Assembly: GCF_963678635.1 (NCBI RefSeq)
Contig: NC_087065.1
Coordinates: 43,093,430 to 43,153,429 of the forward strand
Reading direction: 5' to 3'
DNA: 60,000 nt
Source: Symsagittifera roscoffensis
Lineage: Eukaryota; Xenacoelomorpha; Acoela; Convolutidae
Below, one piece after another: positions 1 to 12,591 of this stretch. Numbering within the stretch: position 1 is the stretch's first letter; each line of letters begins with the position of its first letter. The notes beneath the pieces are model-generated. The model made no database searches. It had not been told where the DNA came from and saw only the letters and a program-made list of their open reading frames with translations. The position numbers and the translations under genes were made by a program.

Positions 1-202
1 AATCGGGGACAGATCAAGGATTTTCTCGAGAGGATTTTCAAAAAAAAACGAAAACCTCGTCGAAAATTGCTCAAAATTAGGCGCCCGTGGAAAAATAAAT
101 TTTAGAGTCGGTCAGCCAGTAAGGGATAACTTAAAATTGTACCAGAGGGGTCAATCTCTCAATATGGGACTTCCGCTCCTTCCGCTGTAACCACCGCCAC
201 TG
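1..202. repeat. hAT-like interspersed repeat, copy A (truncated at window start)
   Basis: This stretch is related to 1441-1679. The two share the blocks around TTAGGCGC, GGTCGGTCAGCCA, ACCAGAGGGGTCAA and ATGGGAC in the same order. Its right end reads CCGCCACTG, the complement of the CAGTGGCGG type of end typical of hAT elements. No transposase is visible, so it would be a non-autonomous copy. The left end is at or before the window edge. Confidence 0.5.
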
Positions 203-1440
203 GGTCTACCAATTTCATAAAGGTAAACTTCATTTTTAAAATAATCAGCTGCTTTGACAATTGACCTAGTACAAATTATTTTCCAGGTTGCTCTAAAAAC
301 GTTTAGTTGAAAAAATTTGTGTTCAAATTCGCACCCGTTTTTTTTTATCAAACTGATCTTTTTGTATGCTGCTTTTACTGAATTTTTATAATAAAATCGT
401 AGTGGCACTCGAATTTTGTTTTAGGCTACTCTTGCGACTACTTTTTAGTCCTATTTCTTGAGACCACGAAAACAATATCGTCCTAAAAGTAATTAAGCGA
501 AAGATCACCCCCTAAAACACGCGGCAAAAATAAACTGTGGTTCAAATAAAAAATGCTGGCTTCCCGCTGCCTGAAAAAATTCATATAACCAAGTGAAGTG
601 ATTTTAAGTCAAATTAAATGTTGGGCAAGTTTGACGATTTGGTCCAAGTCAAGAGCAGTTTGTGGTCAAAATTGTTCTTCTGGAATCTAATTGACTTGCT
701 CTTTGTTTGTGTAAAAACAAAATAAAAAAAATTTGCACGAAAAGAACAGATCAATTAAAAGAAAAATTGTAAAGGCGTTGTTTGACTTGTTGAATGACTT
801 GTTTTCGAAAATTCAGAAAGTCTTTACATGAAAATATTCGGGTTCAATTTCTCATCCATTTACTTTGATCAGCCTGATTCATTTGTATGCTGCTGGACCG
901 GTATTAAATTAAAGTTGTATGCTTTATGGTATGTAACCTAACATGTAGTAGCCATTTTTAAAAAGATTACTTCTTTTTCAATATTTTGTATTTTGTACTG
1001 CAACTTGTACCATAAGAGATTGGAATTAATTAATTAGCACTAAAATATCCGAAGAAACGTTGAAACACAACTGCTCGCATCAAAGCGAGGTTGCTTTTAA
1101 ACAATTTTGCTCCAGCTTTTAGCAACAAGTTTTTTTTTGCGATGTTTGGAAGATTTTGTGAGGCGGACCAATTTGCCTTCTATGGTACACGTAAATGAAA
1201 AAAGGAATTTTTGTGCACAATAATTATCTCAAAGCGGCCAAACTCAAATCGACTAAAAAAAATTGGTTGCAGATATATAATTTTTTCAGAAAACGTTTAG
1301 CTGCGTCAAAATTGTTTGAAAATCGACGTGTGTTTGATCGACAATTCCATGTTTAGACTAAAAGTTTAAGTAGCTAGCTTTTCTCCAATTTTTTTTGAAT
1401 TAATCTTTGATTTTTTCCGTTGTGAGAAAATGTTTCAATC
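203..1440. other. AT-rich non-coding stretch
   Basis: No reading frame, RNA gene or clear repeat is recognised here. Short open frames are present but show no motif or codon pattern that sets them apart from chance. Confidence 0.6.
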
Positions 1441-1679
1441 AGGGGCGGATTAAAGATTTTATGGGGGAGTGGGGTCTTCGAAATGTTCGTCAATCATTTT
1501 TTGGATCGAACAAAAGCATTTTCCGATTTGTTAGTTTTTGACCAAATATTAGCTCGAAATTAGGCGCGTTTAGAAGATCTTTAGGGTCGGTCAGCCAAAA
1601 AGGGATGTTTTAAAATTATACCAGAGGGGTCAAGCCCCTGAGATGGGACATCAGCCCCCTTCCCCTAAAACCGCTACTG
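1441..1679. mobile_element. hAT-like MITE, copy B
   Basis: A 239-base unit opens with CAGGGGCGGAT and closes with CCGCTACTG, imperfect inverted ends of the hAT kind. The flanking eight bases, GTTTCAAT on the left and GTTTATTT on the right, could be a decayed 8-bp target duplication. The interior resembles 1-202. It has no coding capacity, so it would have been moved by a transposase encoded elsewhere. Confidence 0.5.
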
Positions 1680-2105
1680 GTTTATTTTAATAATAGCAAA
1701 AATCGATGTAACAAGATACCAACAAAATCAGATGCCGGAAATTGTAAAAGCAGAAGCAATCACAAAACTTAGTGTTTAGGGGTATTTTTCAATTTTCCGA
1801 CCGGTAGGACAAATGCTATTCAGTATTCCGTCTTCACAGGGAGAAGACAGGAAATTGAGCATGGAAGCATCTGGCAGTATTGTTTGGGCTATTCTGAAAG
1901 AGTGGAAATTACAATGACCTAGGTTCAGTGTTTTTCCCGCAATTTCAGGCTCTACAAAACAAGCTGACAGGTGATCTAGTGTGCTATACTGCTATCATAT
2001 AAAAAATCTTTTAACCGCCATTTCGTTTTTGAAAATATACTTCGAAAAAAAATTGGACCAAAAGTTAACAAAGTGCTCGATTCTGATTGACTGAAATTTT
2101 CTAAC

Positions 2106-2200
2106 TTAGAACTAATTTAACATCCTTCCGCCCCCCCCCCCTCCTCCCCAAAAAAATGGCTTGGGGCGGGGAGGGGAGGGAGGATGTTAACTTGGTCTAA
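2106..2200. other. C-rich/G-rich hairpin with G-quadruplex motif
   Basis: A left arm containing TTAACATCCTTCC followed by a long C run is complementary to a right arm of G runs ending GGAGGATGTTAA. The right arm at 2163-2183 has four G tracts of three to four bases separated by single bases, a canonical G-quadruplex motif on the + strand. No gene is adjacent. Confidence 0.6.
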
Positions 2201-2681
2201 AAAATCTACCTTTTTGGAAAATAACTTGTCTGAATATTTCTGCTTCTCAGACTGGATCTTGAGAAATAATAAAAATAATAAGCAGGAATGGATTTGAAAG
2301 GGGGCAAATTCTAGATCATCCCCAGGTAATATCCAATTGGCGTAGATGACACCTTTCTGACTATTTTTAAGGTTGTCTTTGTTTTTTTTATATAAACGAA
2401 ATCTCTAATACTTTTTTGCCTGGCTCGATAATCCAGGCCTGATAACCCGGATGCTATTATATTATTTACAATCCACTACAAACAACATACCTTATCAGGT
2501 TTTCTATTATTCAATTCAAATGAACCTCCAAATGTCAGCTAATTATTTTTTATGCCACCCACCCAAACAAAGCATATTAACAACTTTATTGTAATGCCTT
2601 TTTTGCACTAGTATATATTATGATTCATATCAAAGCAAATGTTTTTCTATGAGCTAACGTGTAAAATATATTGACAAGTAA

Positions 2682-2886
2682 GGTGTCCGGCAAATAAGAC
2701 GACAACTGTTAAGACGACAACAGCTTTAGGCGGGACTTTAAGACGACGCTACGCAAATTCCAAAATTTTATTTATCAGAAATATAAACCGCTTATATTTG
2801 GCCAGCTTATTTACATGTTTTAACGCTCATTTGTCGTCCTAATGTCTTGTCGTCTTACTGGCCTGTCGTCTTATTTACATAGCACC
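2682..2886. mobile_element. MITE with AAGACGACA-rich inverted ends
   Basis: The left end begins GGTGTCCGGCAAATAAGACG and the right end is an imperfect complement sharing the inner block AAATAAGACGACA. The motif AAGACGACA recurs inside both ends. The unit is about 205 bases and encodes nothing. An isolated matching end lies at 7381-7404. I could not see a clear target duplication, so the superfamily is open. Confidence 0.55.
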
Positions 2887-3670
2887 GGAAAATAACTGCT
2901 CTTCATGTTGATTTTTAGCTGTTAATTTTTAACTCCTCTTCGTGTTAATAATATGACGTCGATTTATATTACAACAGAAAGGTGTTTTTTAGTTTTTGTA
3001 GAGGTATATGAAACTATAAAAATACAGTAAATAAAACGGCTCATTTGTTCATTTGGCTGCAAGCTTTTTTATGAGAAACTAACTCCTTTTGTTGTATTGA
3101 GCTCAAGAGTACTTCTAATAATTACTAAGAGTACAAAGATTGATTAAAAGATATAACCAGCGAACTGCGCTAACCTTTTATCAGACATTTTTGTCTTTAC
3201 TTTTTATTATGTTTTTATGGTTTTTATAACTTTTTATCCGATCATTTGTTTCAGCTGAAGCTTGAAGCTATCATGAACCAAATAATTATTTATTATTAAC
3301 TATACGCTGATTACAATTTTCAAAACTAAGCGATAACATGTAAAATTTACCCTTTTTGAAACTTTTCCATGCAGTTTGCAACAGTTTGTTACCCAAGTAT
3401 TATGAGCAGTTAGGTGTTTCGCATACCGCCAAGTTCAGAGAAATGGTCGGCAAATTTGAAAACTAATACCTCACGTTTCAACCCTCTTCCAGCTTTAAAG
3501 TTCAATTTAGCGGATTAACTTTTATTATCAAACTACTCGCAAGTTTATTTATCGCCGAGGAACATCTATATTCTTTGATGTTAATTAGCAAAGCACCAAA
3601 TTTGAAACCTTCGTGACTTCTCGTGTTTTCAGTAAATAAAAACTAAATTTAAAAACCTAAATTCATCGGA

Positions 3671-4145
3671 AGGTACTACCATGATAGAGTGGTCCCTCGA
3701 AAAAGCAACTATGATAGACAGGTCCCGCATGCATTTCGCATGTTATAATTTTGAAAACTAATTTGTGTATAAATTATTCATTTCAAAAATCTTGCAAAAT
3801 ATGTTCAGCCAGAAACTTTTCAGATTGAAAATTGTAATCACTATTGTTTATATATTGAAATTTGCTCGCTTTACTTTATTTTACGGTTCAACAACCATAT
3901 AATTGGGTTGACTTATTTGACATCAAAACCCACTATTGGCGTTTTTTTTTTAATTTTCAACCTTAAATGGTGAGGGGGAGGTTTTAAGAGGTAGGTAACA
4001 AAACATGAAATTTGTTTGAAAATATACTGCAACTTCTTTCTGAAAGGCGTAATCATATTTATTAAACGATTTGAGAGCTCTAGGTGTCGTATTCTCAAGG
4101 GACCTGGTTATTTTCAAGGGACCACTCTATCTTATAGTAGTACCT
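3671..4145. mobile_element. 475-bp MITE with target-site duplication
   Basis: Imperfect terminal inverted repeats of about 35 bases bound this unit. Both ends contain AGGTACTAC, then GATAGAGTGGTCCCT. It is flanked by a direct repeat ATCGGA at 3665-3670 and 4146-4151, which fits a 6-bp target duplication. A further copy of the GGGACC sub-motif lies just inside each end. No transposase is encoded; a short open frame inside looks accidental. Confidence 0.75.
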
Positions 4146-4151
4146 ATCGGA

Positions 4152-7100
4152 AAGTAAGTTTTTATTTGGATTAGGGTTTATAACGTTTCTGTATAAATTA
4201 TGCAGTAATTGGTTGAAACAACTCCCAACATGGTTTTCCGAACTGAAAAAGTGATACGAGAGAAAAAATTTTGCTCAGAGGCTTATTATTTAATGGCGTT
4301 TTTACATTGCAGATTTTTCATTTCATGAGTTAGAACACGCTTTTGAACATCTTTTGTGTAAAATAAGCCTCCAGCAACCTAATTTCTCAAAATATGATAA
4401 TGAGTTCCTGATAAATTGCTTAAAATCGAAAAAGGCTTGCAGGTTTTGAAATTCCACTTGTGGAACATATATACAACGTGGAACCTCGTTGGTGAAAAAT
4501 TTTCCTTCAATATTGACAGAGACAATTTTTCAATCGAATCTCCAAAGGTGAGAAAAGAAGTAAATTTGTTTTTGGCGCGTTTTTTTGGGGGGCCCATCGA
4601 TTCATAGTTTGATCGATGTTCAAAAACTTGGAAAAATTCTTCGAAGTCGAAAACAACCACCCGTTTGAAATTTTGCTTCTTGGACAAATTTAGAGCGAGT
4701 AAAGCCAGCGAGTATAGCAAAAAGTACTTCTTTAAGTATTTTTTTGTAATCTTCTTTTACCGCTTGCCTTGCTCGAAAAGGTCAAAAATTTTGTTCTGTT
4801 TTCATTTTTGCTATTAATTTTCCAAAAATAACTGTGATCAAACGAAAGCATTACCAGCCATCTACCCCAAATTCACAAAACTAAACTTGAAAAAAAATGA
4901 TTTTGTTCTTTGATGACGATATTGATAAAAAAAGTTATCAATAAAATTTGAAGAATCTTTTGCTTTTGCTTTGTCTTAACAAAATTTATTTTAACAGCGC
5001 GGATTCAATTTTCTATTTTTCTGTTATCTTTTGACTTTTTTTGCCTTTATTTCCAAAGCCATTACTTGGTGTCCTCGTTTTTACCCCAGCCACTTTACCA
5101 CGCCTCCATTTTACATTCTATTGTGATTGAAGAGTTTTTTGGAGTGATTATAGGTTTATGGGTTAAACGAGAAAAAACTCCCCAAATACGAAATTGCGCT
5201 TTTCTACCGTTTTTTGACAGCCGCCGGATTTATATTCAAAACAAAAACCAAACCGTTTCTTACTCGCTAAAAACAAAAAGTAGATTCAATATAATATGGT
5301 GCTGATTACTGTCAAATTATCCATTTTCATGCAGCATTCTTTTTTCTAAATACTAACCGAAAAAATACCATAATAGATCTGCCTTTTCATTTATTCCCAA
5401 GCAAATTGTTTACTATCACATTCGATTTTCCAGATTTTTATGTGTTCATTTTATGCTGTTGAATCTTTACCTAAAAGCCTTTACCTATGCATTTTCTGAT
5501 GTTTTTTAAAACTCATTTCAATTTTTTTGCAACAGCTTTGAAGTGAGAAAGGACTTTATGGAAATCTGGATTTTTGATGTTTTTTTAATTTGTGAATTTT
5601 TTTGGCTGATGCTACTGAAATACAATCAGTGTATTGGCGTTCCGCGATTTTTTTTTCGGCTTTAAACAATTTTTTCACCTTGTTTTGACAACGCTAGTTT
5701 TTTTAGTGGAACATACATGTTGACATACAATTGCGTCTTATTCTGGCATATTGATTTCTACTAATCCTGGTGCCAGTTTTAATTAGTCGGAACACTTTCT
5801 TCCCGCACAAATTTCGCCCCATTTGATTTTACTGGCGTATTTTGGGGGTCTTTTTACACATTATAGCCTAGAGCCATTGTGGGACTTTCGTAAGAAACAT
5901 TAGGAGAAAAATATGTAGCGAAATAAGCCTCTTAAATAAAATGGAGAAAATTGCGTGGTGAGCGTGAAATTTGCCACACATTTTAATTATGTGGCTTTAA
6001 AATGTTAATTGTGAAGTTATGAAAGACTTATAAAAGACTCACAGTTACATTGAAAGTCTCAAAATAATTTCATGAAGATTTCATATGAAGCAGTTGCCAG
6101 TTTAACAAAATCCGCACTCTTTTTTTGCGTAAGCTTCATTCATTTTTGTCCACGTGATTTAGTTTTCTCGATATAATTCTGTTCGCTGCGGACTTTTGAT
6201 CATCGGTTAAACCTTTCAAATCGTCAAAGTCGCATCAGAGCTCTAGAAACCACATCTAATTCATTTTGTACTCAGCATACATAAGCAAATTTGATTATGA
6301 CTCTTCATAATTCCTTAATCAAATTGATTCGAACAATCTGATGACTGATTCAAGCAGAACATAAGTTTGCAGTCTCCTCAGTTATAGAACAAATAAGGTG
6401 GATTCAAATCGCCATTTGAACTGAAGTTTACTTTCGGCCCGAACTGGTTTTCGCCCGAAGTTCACCAACTGAACACTACCTTTACCGCCTCTTGGACAAA
6501 TAAATAACCTGGGCTAAGAGTTCATTTTGTATGTTTGCTCATAATACTTTCGGGTTTATATTGAGCTTTATCCGCGATATAACTTAGATAATAACTTGTT
6601 AATTAACCGATTCAGATTTGATGTTGATTTTGATTCCTATTTGGTTTTTATCTTGGGCTGATTAATATAATGACTTCTGCCTCCGATTACAAAAAACTAA
6701 CCAGGTGAGATTATGTGTTAAATGACACGAACGTTGACTTTTTAACTCTGGGGTCCGATTTTACAATGACCGAACAAATTTAGTTTTGATTTTTTATTCA
6801 GTCAAATTCCGGCGACCGGAATAATAGTTGATAACAAGAAAAAATGTGAACAATTGAAGATATCGGCCCCCTCACCCTGATATAAAAATTTATTATATAT
6901 AGTCGACATTCGAACAGTCAGTTCTAATATTTAATTAACTAACATAAACGAGAATTCGAACGGCGATTGTTGTTTTGACCACCAGAGCAGATTTACTCTG
7001 GATTCGGACAGGGGAGCACCTAGGATTTTGGTGGGAACGGGAGTGATGTGGATATTGCGGATTTTAGAAAAAATCTCAATTATTGTCGACCTTTTCTTTT

Positions 7101-10040
7101 GGGTCGACTAAATTGATTTCCTACGCTGTCCCAGGAAACGGTGCAAATTTTTAGATTAATAGATAATACCAAACGCGGAATCTTTACCAAAAGATTATAC
7201 CAATACTGAAAGCGCTAGCTAGGGGGTGAAATTAATGAGAGGAAGGGGCCTCCTGTCTTCAGGTGTTTCTTTTTTAGCAAAAAGGATATTGGTTATCAAA
7301 GTTTTTTTAGCCTTATCCTTTGTAGTTTTTATCTTTCTGCTATCTTTCTGCATCCATTTTTGCGTATTTTCATTGCTAGGTAATTAAGACATTTGCCGGA
7401 CACCATTTACAATTACTGGCGCAATTCGGACCTCGATTTAATTTTCCTCGTATTGCGCTTTTTTTCTATACATACCTTGAAGGCTGATTTCCCTGCCCTT
7501 GTTTCCGGTCCACAATCTTATTAAATCACTTATCACCTCAGTTCAAAAATTCTAAAAAACTTACAATTTTTATGTCGAGCCGGTTGCCGTGCATGCAGCA
7601 CAAAGATTTTAGACCACTGTTAAATTAGAAAAAAAATAGATTTTCAGTTTTTTTTTTTCACTTTCCATAGTGCCGAAGGCGAAGGGCTGAAGCGTACCAG
7701 TACTTAATTACGACATCAGTTATTGGTCGACTAACCCATGAAGATGTTTTTAAAAATAACCTTCTGCGTCAAAATATACTAGCTTTAGGGAGAATGGAGC
7801 ACCTACCTGAAAAGACGCAAAATTTGAGCAACAAATTTGCTAAAAGGGTCAAGCTTTTTGCAATCAATTGAAAACATTGAATTTAAGCAGAAAAACAACA
7901 TGTGAAATATCACCTGGGTTCATTTTTTCAATGGGTTCAAAATACGTTAAAACCTAGATAAAAAATGATCTGCTCGCAATCAGTAAAAGTAGAAAATAAT
8001 CGATTAAATTATAATTATAGTTGTATTTTTATACAATTAACGCTAAATTGTTGGCAATATCGATGACCACGAGCAGTTTAATTGGTCAAAAATTGTAGCG
8101 TTTTAATTCAATTATTTTTTTGGAAACCGTTTTTGCGTAGGGAAATCAGTAAACAGATAAAATTCAACCTCAAAATGAGCAATTTAGTTTAATTAACTTC
8201 GTTTAAATTCGTTGATTGAAAAGGTTTTGACAAGAGTTTGGCTTTAACTATAAAAATTACAGTTTATTATAGGTACGCATTTTAGATAATTAAACTATTT
8301 ATAATCCTTTGTTGAAAGTTTTCTGAAATCAATTTTAATAGACTATTATTTCTTATTTTGCCAAAATATTATCTCAACAAAAAATATCTTCTGATGGATT
8401 ATAATTTCGCTGCCCGAAAAAATTTCGAGAGTACAATGACTCATCACCTTTGAAACATCTGAACACAAAATTTGTACCACAACACAAAAGTTTCGAAGTA
8501 TCCTTTGGTATTAATTGAATGATTCACACGGTAGGTAAAAAATGACTCTCGTCAATCTAACAATCAAACTAAAACAATGAGCTCATTTTGGTGATAACAA
8601 ACAAACAATGTTCATCATGAACAAAATCTAATCGAGAAAAACTGAAGAAAAAACCTTAGATATTTGAAAACTGCTAAATAGTTTTTCCAAATTTGTAATT
8701 TAGGGAACGTCTATAAAAAACAAATATTACAAGCAACTTTAAAAAAAAACACTATTTGGCATACAAATAATTGAGTATCATCCATTACAATGTTTTGAAA
8801 ACTATGAAAATTTATCGAAAAATTATCTTACAATCAATCAAAATTGAACATAATTAATTACGGAACTGATTGCTTAAATAAAACATAGCTTCGTAGATTT
8901 TTTTAGAATTTTATAGATATAGACCTAAAAGTAGCAAAAAATTGATTTAAAACTTTTGTTTTTGCTGAATGTGGGTTTTCTCTGGCTGTTAGAGAACAAA
9001 AAAATAGACGCTTTCAATAAAAATAGCACTGAATGGATATCGTTTGTTTTGCAAAAGAAAAATAAAAAAAGAAAATTTTTTTAAAAGAATTTATATGGGT
9101 TTTTTAAATCTTTTTTTTTGGTTGAAGAAGGCAAAAAAGTTTTGATCCAGAAGACTTATTAAGCGCTTTTAAAGATTAAATCAGTTTCATCTGCTCTTCA
9201 ATGTCAACTGAACTCAGACAATATATTTTTCAGCATACTTCGCATAATTTTCCATAGTAGATCAAACAAAAAATGAATTTAAACGCTGAATAGTAGTACA
9301 GATCTCTCGGTTTCATCTGATTCTCATTTGTGGCTAGTATTTTTCAATGCAATTTAACTCACGACGGAATTTATGTCTTTATAATAAATCACTCGACTTT
9401 ATCCAATTGCTAGTTTTATTACCTAATTTTGCGTAAAAAAACATGCGCGCAAATTGCGCTTTTTTTCTTAGCAATTGCAAGATGACAACGACAGTATTGC
9501 AAATTTTTAGTTCGCCAATTGTGCGCTCATTGTTATGTGCCAAATCGTGAATAAGTACAAAAGTACACTTTACTAGCTAGAGGAAATTTAAAACCTTCAT
9601 TTTTGTTCCCGTAATTTCCAAAAAGTTACCCTAGAGTATGTTTTTTTCTTGATTACAGGCATTCTAAAGCAATTTTTCAGCTTACTTAAGTTGATTTTTC
9701 AAAAATTGTTAATCGTGTTCTGAATTGCAAATCAAAATTCTGAAATTATCTTTCCAGTCTCGATAAATTCTAGTCTCATATTTCCGTTTTCTGGAATTTT
9801 AATTTGGAATTACAGCAACCTAAACTAATCGCCCCTCGTTTTTATTTTTGAAAAACTTTTTTGCATTTTTCCGTTTTTCTAGTGATTACGATGATTGAAA
9901 ACTTTGTCTCTTGCGAAACAGCTGGTTTTTGTCTGATAATTTACAAATTTTAAATATTCATGCGCTCAAAAAATTTTTTTTTCTTGACTTCAAAGTTGCA
10001 TTGGTTTGCGTATAATGTTTGCTTGGTATTTTTATATAAA
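4152..10040. other. Long AT-rich non-coding region
   Basis: I find no gene, tRNA-like cloverleaf or conserved coding motif in this region. Homopolymer runs of A and T are frequent. The one recognisable item is an isolated transposon end at 7381-7404. It could contain distal regulatory DNA or a 5' untranslated exon of the channel gene, but nothing in the sequence shows that. Confidence 0.5.
7381..7404 (-). repeat. Isolated MITE end
   Basis: On the minus strand this reads GGTGTCCGGCAAATGTCTTA, matching the left end of the MITE at 2682-2886. No partner end was seen nearby, so it is probably a truncated relic. Confidence 0.5.
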
Positions 10041-10044
10041 ACTG

Positions 10045-10180
10045 CTGGTTGAAGAGTGAAATCTTGAATGTTCCAACTGCCGTTTAAAATCGATGTAAAA
10101 GTTATTATTTAAAATCTAATGAAATAATAAAAAATTCTATGTTGATAATTTTATTGCCCCACACGCTATATATAGCACAA
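10045..10180 (+). repeat. Partial foldback-arm copy
   Basis: The run from GAATGTTCCAACTGCCGTTT to CCCCACACGCTATATATAGC parallels the outer part of the left arm of the neighbouring foldback element (GAATGTTCCGATTG to CCCCACACGCCATAT). It lies directly before that element, in the same orientation. Confidence 0.55.
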
Positions 10181-10187
10181 AACGATA

Positions 10188-11423
10188 CAAGACTGCTCGT
10201 ATCAGGGCGAAGCTCTGAATGTTCCGATTGTGTTTTAAGTTTTATGGAGCAGTTGTAACATAAAAAAAATTAAATGTAATAAAATGAAGAAAAAAAATTC
10301 GAAATTTTGATTTTTTTTATAAAATCATCACCCCACACGCCATATAAAGTAGAAAAGAATAGATTTCGCTCTTTGTAACAAATCAATTATGGTAAATAAG
10401 CTTCTTTCAGCCAATTTGGAACGATTTCTATGACGGATTAAATCTCCGCTTATACGTTAATAGCGCAATATATCGCGCGTTAATTGTCCTAAATTGGCCA
10501 AAATGGCAATCTTAAAACCCCCATAACTTTACGAAAAATGATCACAGGTGAAATAATTTTTCAAATTTAAGCTCAGGACAACAATATCTTTTAAATGATA
10601 TAGAAAAAATCCGTCAAAAATGGCTAGTTAGAAAGTCGAAATTTGTCTGAAGAAAACAAAACCCACCCCGAGCACCAATATTCAGTTACTTTCGTATCGA
10701 AAGTCGGAACATTAGTTGAAAGTGGGTAACGCATAAATGAGAGCAATTTATTCGCCTCAATTTAGTTTGGATTTGTTTCATTAACCGCATATGCTCAAAA
10801 AGCTTGAAATGTATCGCGCGTTAATCATCCAACATTGGCAGCTTTCAAACCAGCATAAATTTGCGAAATTTGATCGCAAGTAAAATATTTTTGTTCCGAC
10901 TTTCGATACGAAAGTAACGGAATATTTGTGCTCGGGATGGGTTTTTTTTTCTTCAGACAAATTTCGATTTTTTAACTAGCCGTTTTTGACGGATTTTTTT
11001 TTATATCATTCAAAAGGTATTGTTGTCGTGAGCTCAAATTTGAAAAGATATTTCACCTGTGATCATTTTTTGTAAAGTTACGGGGGTTTAAATATTGCCA
11101 TTTTGGTCATTTTGGGACAATTAACGCGCGATAACTTTCGCGCTATTAACGCGTAAGCGGAGAGTTAATCCGTCTAAGAAATCGTTCCAAATTGGTTAAA
11201 AGAAGCTTATTTGCCATAATTGGTTTGTTACAAGGAGCGAAATCTATACTTTTGTTCTTCATATGGCGTGTGGGGGATGATTTTCATAAAAATTTTCATA
11301 TTTTAGAAAAAAAAAATTTTCATTTCGTTTCATTTTATTTAATTTTTTAATGTTATTACTGCTCCATAAACCTTAAAAGGCAATCGGAACATTCAGGGCT
11401 TCGCCCTGATATGAGCAGTCTTG
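10188..11423. mobile_element. Foldback (long inverted repeat) element
   Basis: Two arms of about 525 bases (10188-10710 and 10893-11423) are near-complementary along their whole length and surround a 182-base centre. The outer ends read CAAGACTGCTC on both strands. Inner landmarks such as TTTCGTATCGAAAGTCGGAAC, ATCGCGCGTTAATTGTCC and ATGATCACAGGTGAAAT occur once per arm in opposite orientation. The centre itself contains a weaker copy of part of the arm. No protein is encoded. The single strand could fold into a very long hairpin. No convincing target duplication was found. Confidence 0.8.
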
Positions 11424-12591
11424 TTCATCTTTGGGCTCAAGGCATCAATTATTTCCAGATGGTATAAGACAACTTATCAAAAATGTCTGGTTTAAAAGTT
11501 TGTCCGAAGCAAAAATTACTACCCCGAGCACACATATTCCGAAACTTTGAAAAAACGCCACTTGAAACCTTTTACGCTCAGTATCGGTTCTTTAGAAATG
11601 AAGTAAAATTTATGTGCCAGCTTTTATTTTCTCCAGACAAGGGGAAAATAACAACATAATTGGAGTTCTTTGCAACTGCAACATGGAAGAAATCATTACC
11701 GACATACCTGGAGTAGAACAAACCAAAATACATTGTTAAACAAATACATATTACCGCACATACAGTCAGACAATTTTTACAGATCAAATCGAGGCGCAGC
11801 TATCTTGACACTGTCTCTGTACAATGAACGGATCTGCGATTTGAACGAGGGGCAAAATTCGATTTTTTTTAAATTTTCGCCTATGTTTTTCGGTTTTTTA
11901 TAGATTGTTTTTCGTTAAAAAATCTGTATGCTGTCTAGTTATCTTTTTTTTTCGACTCGCTATTTTATGCTTTATTTTGACGCGCGCCTTTTTGAATTTT
12001 GAGGATATTGGCGTCATAGTAGTAGAAAAATTAGAATTAAGTCAAAAATTGATGCCTCCAAATAGTAGTAACAAATGATTTGGGGGCAATATTTCAGGAA
12101 CAGTCTTATTATTCGTCGCCGCTCCTCATAGATCCACCCTTGCGAGATATTTCCTGAAAGTTCACTTTTAACTTCGTCACGTTTCAATGGCATATTCAAT
12201 GAAGCCTTTAAATTTCAGAAACATCTATCTTGCATCTAACATCACCATCGTCTGTGTCAAGGAAATAAGATCATCAGAAGAATGAAATTGGAAATTATTT
12301 CAAAATATTTCATTTTTCCTGTTGTAAAGATGATTGCAATTTGTTTTTAATTTTGCTAAGTAAATTTTACTGAAATTCGATTACGGACCAAAACTTTTAC
12401 CTTCTGGATTGTGCTTTGAATTTTCTCATATCTTAAAGCTTTCTCTCATTAAGTTGGAAGAATCAATATTAATCTGTTTAATCAAATATAAAGAAGCCTC
12501 AAGCTTATCAGCGACCAAAATGACTACTTTAGAATCTTCTTGATTTTTAGCGCTTTATTAATTTAGTGAATATTTGCGACTTAGGTTTGAC
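11424..12591. other. Upstream flank of the channel gene
   Basis: This non-coding stretch precedes the first recognised coding exon. Around 11450-11570 there is another trace of the foldback-arm family (CCCCGAGCACACATATTCCG). In the frame of the exon the last stop before it is TAA at 12559-12561. Two AG dinucleotides close to the exon (12549-12550 and 12582-12583) could be splice acceptors from an untranslated exon further upstream. No TATA box could be singled out among the many AT-rich runs. Confidence 0.4.

Noticed and set aside
4379-4720. Minus-strand open frame of 113 codons
   Set aside because: No motif, no neighbouring exon-like signals, and Phe/Leu/Lys-rich composition expected from AT-rich non-coding DNA.
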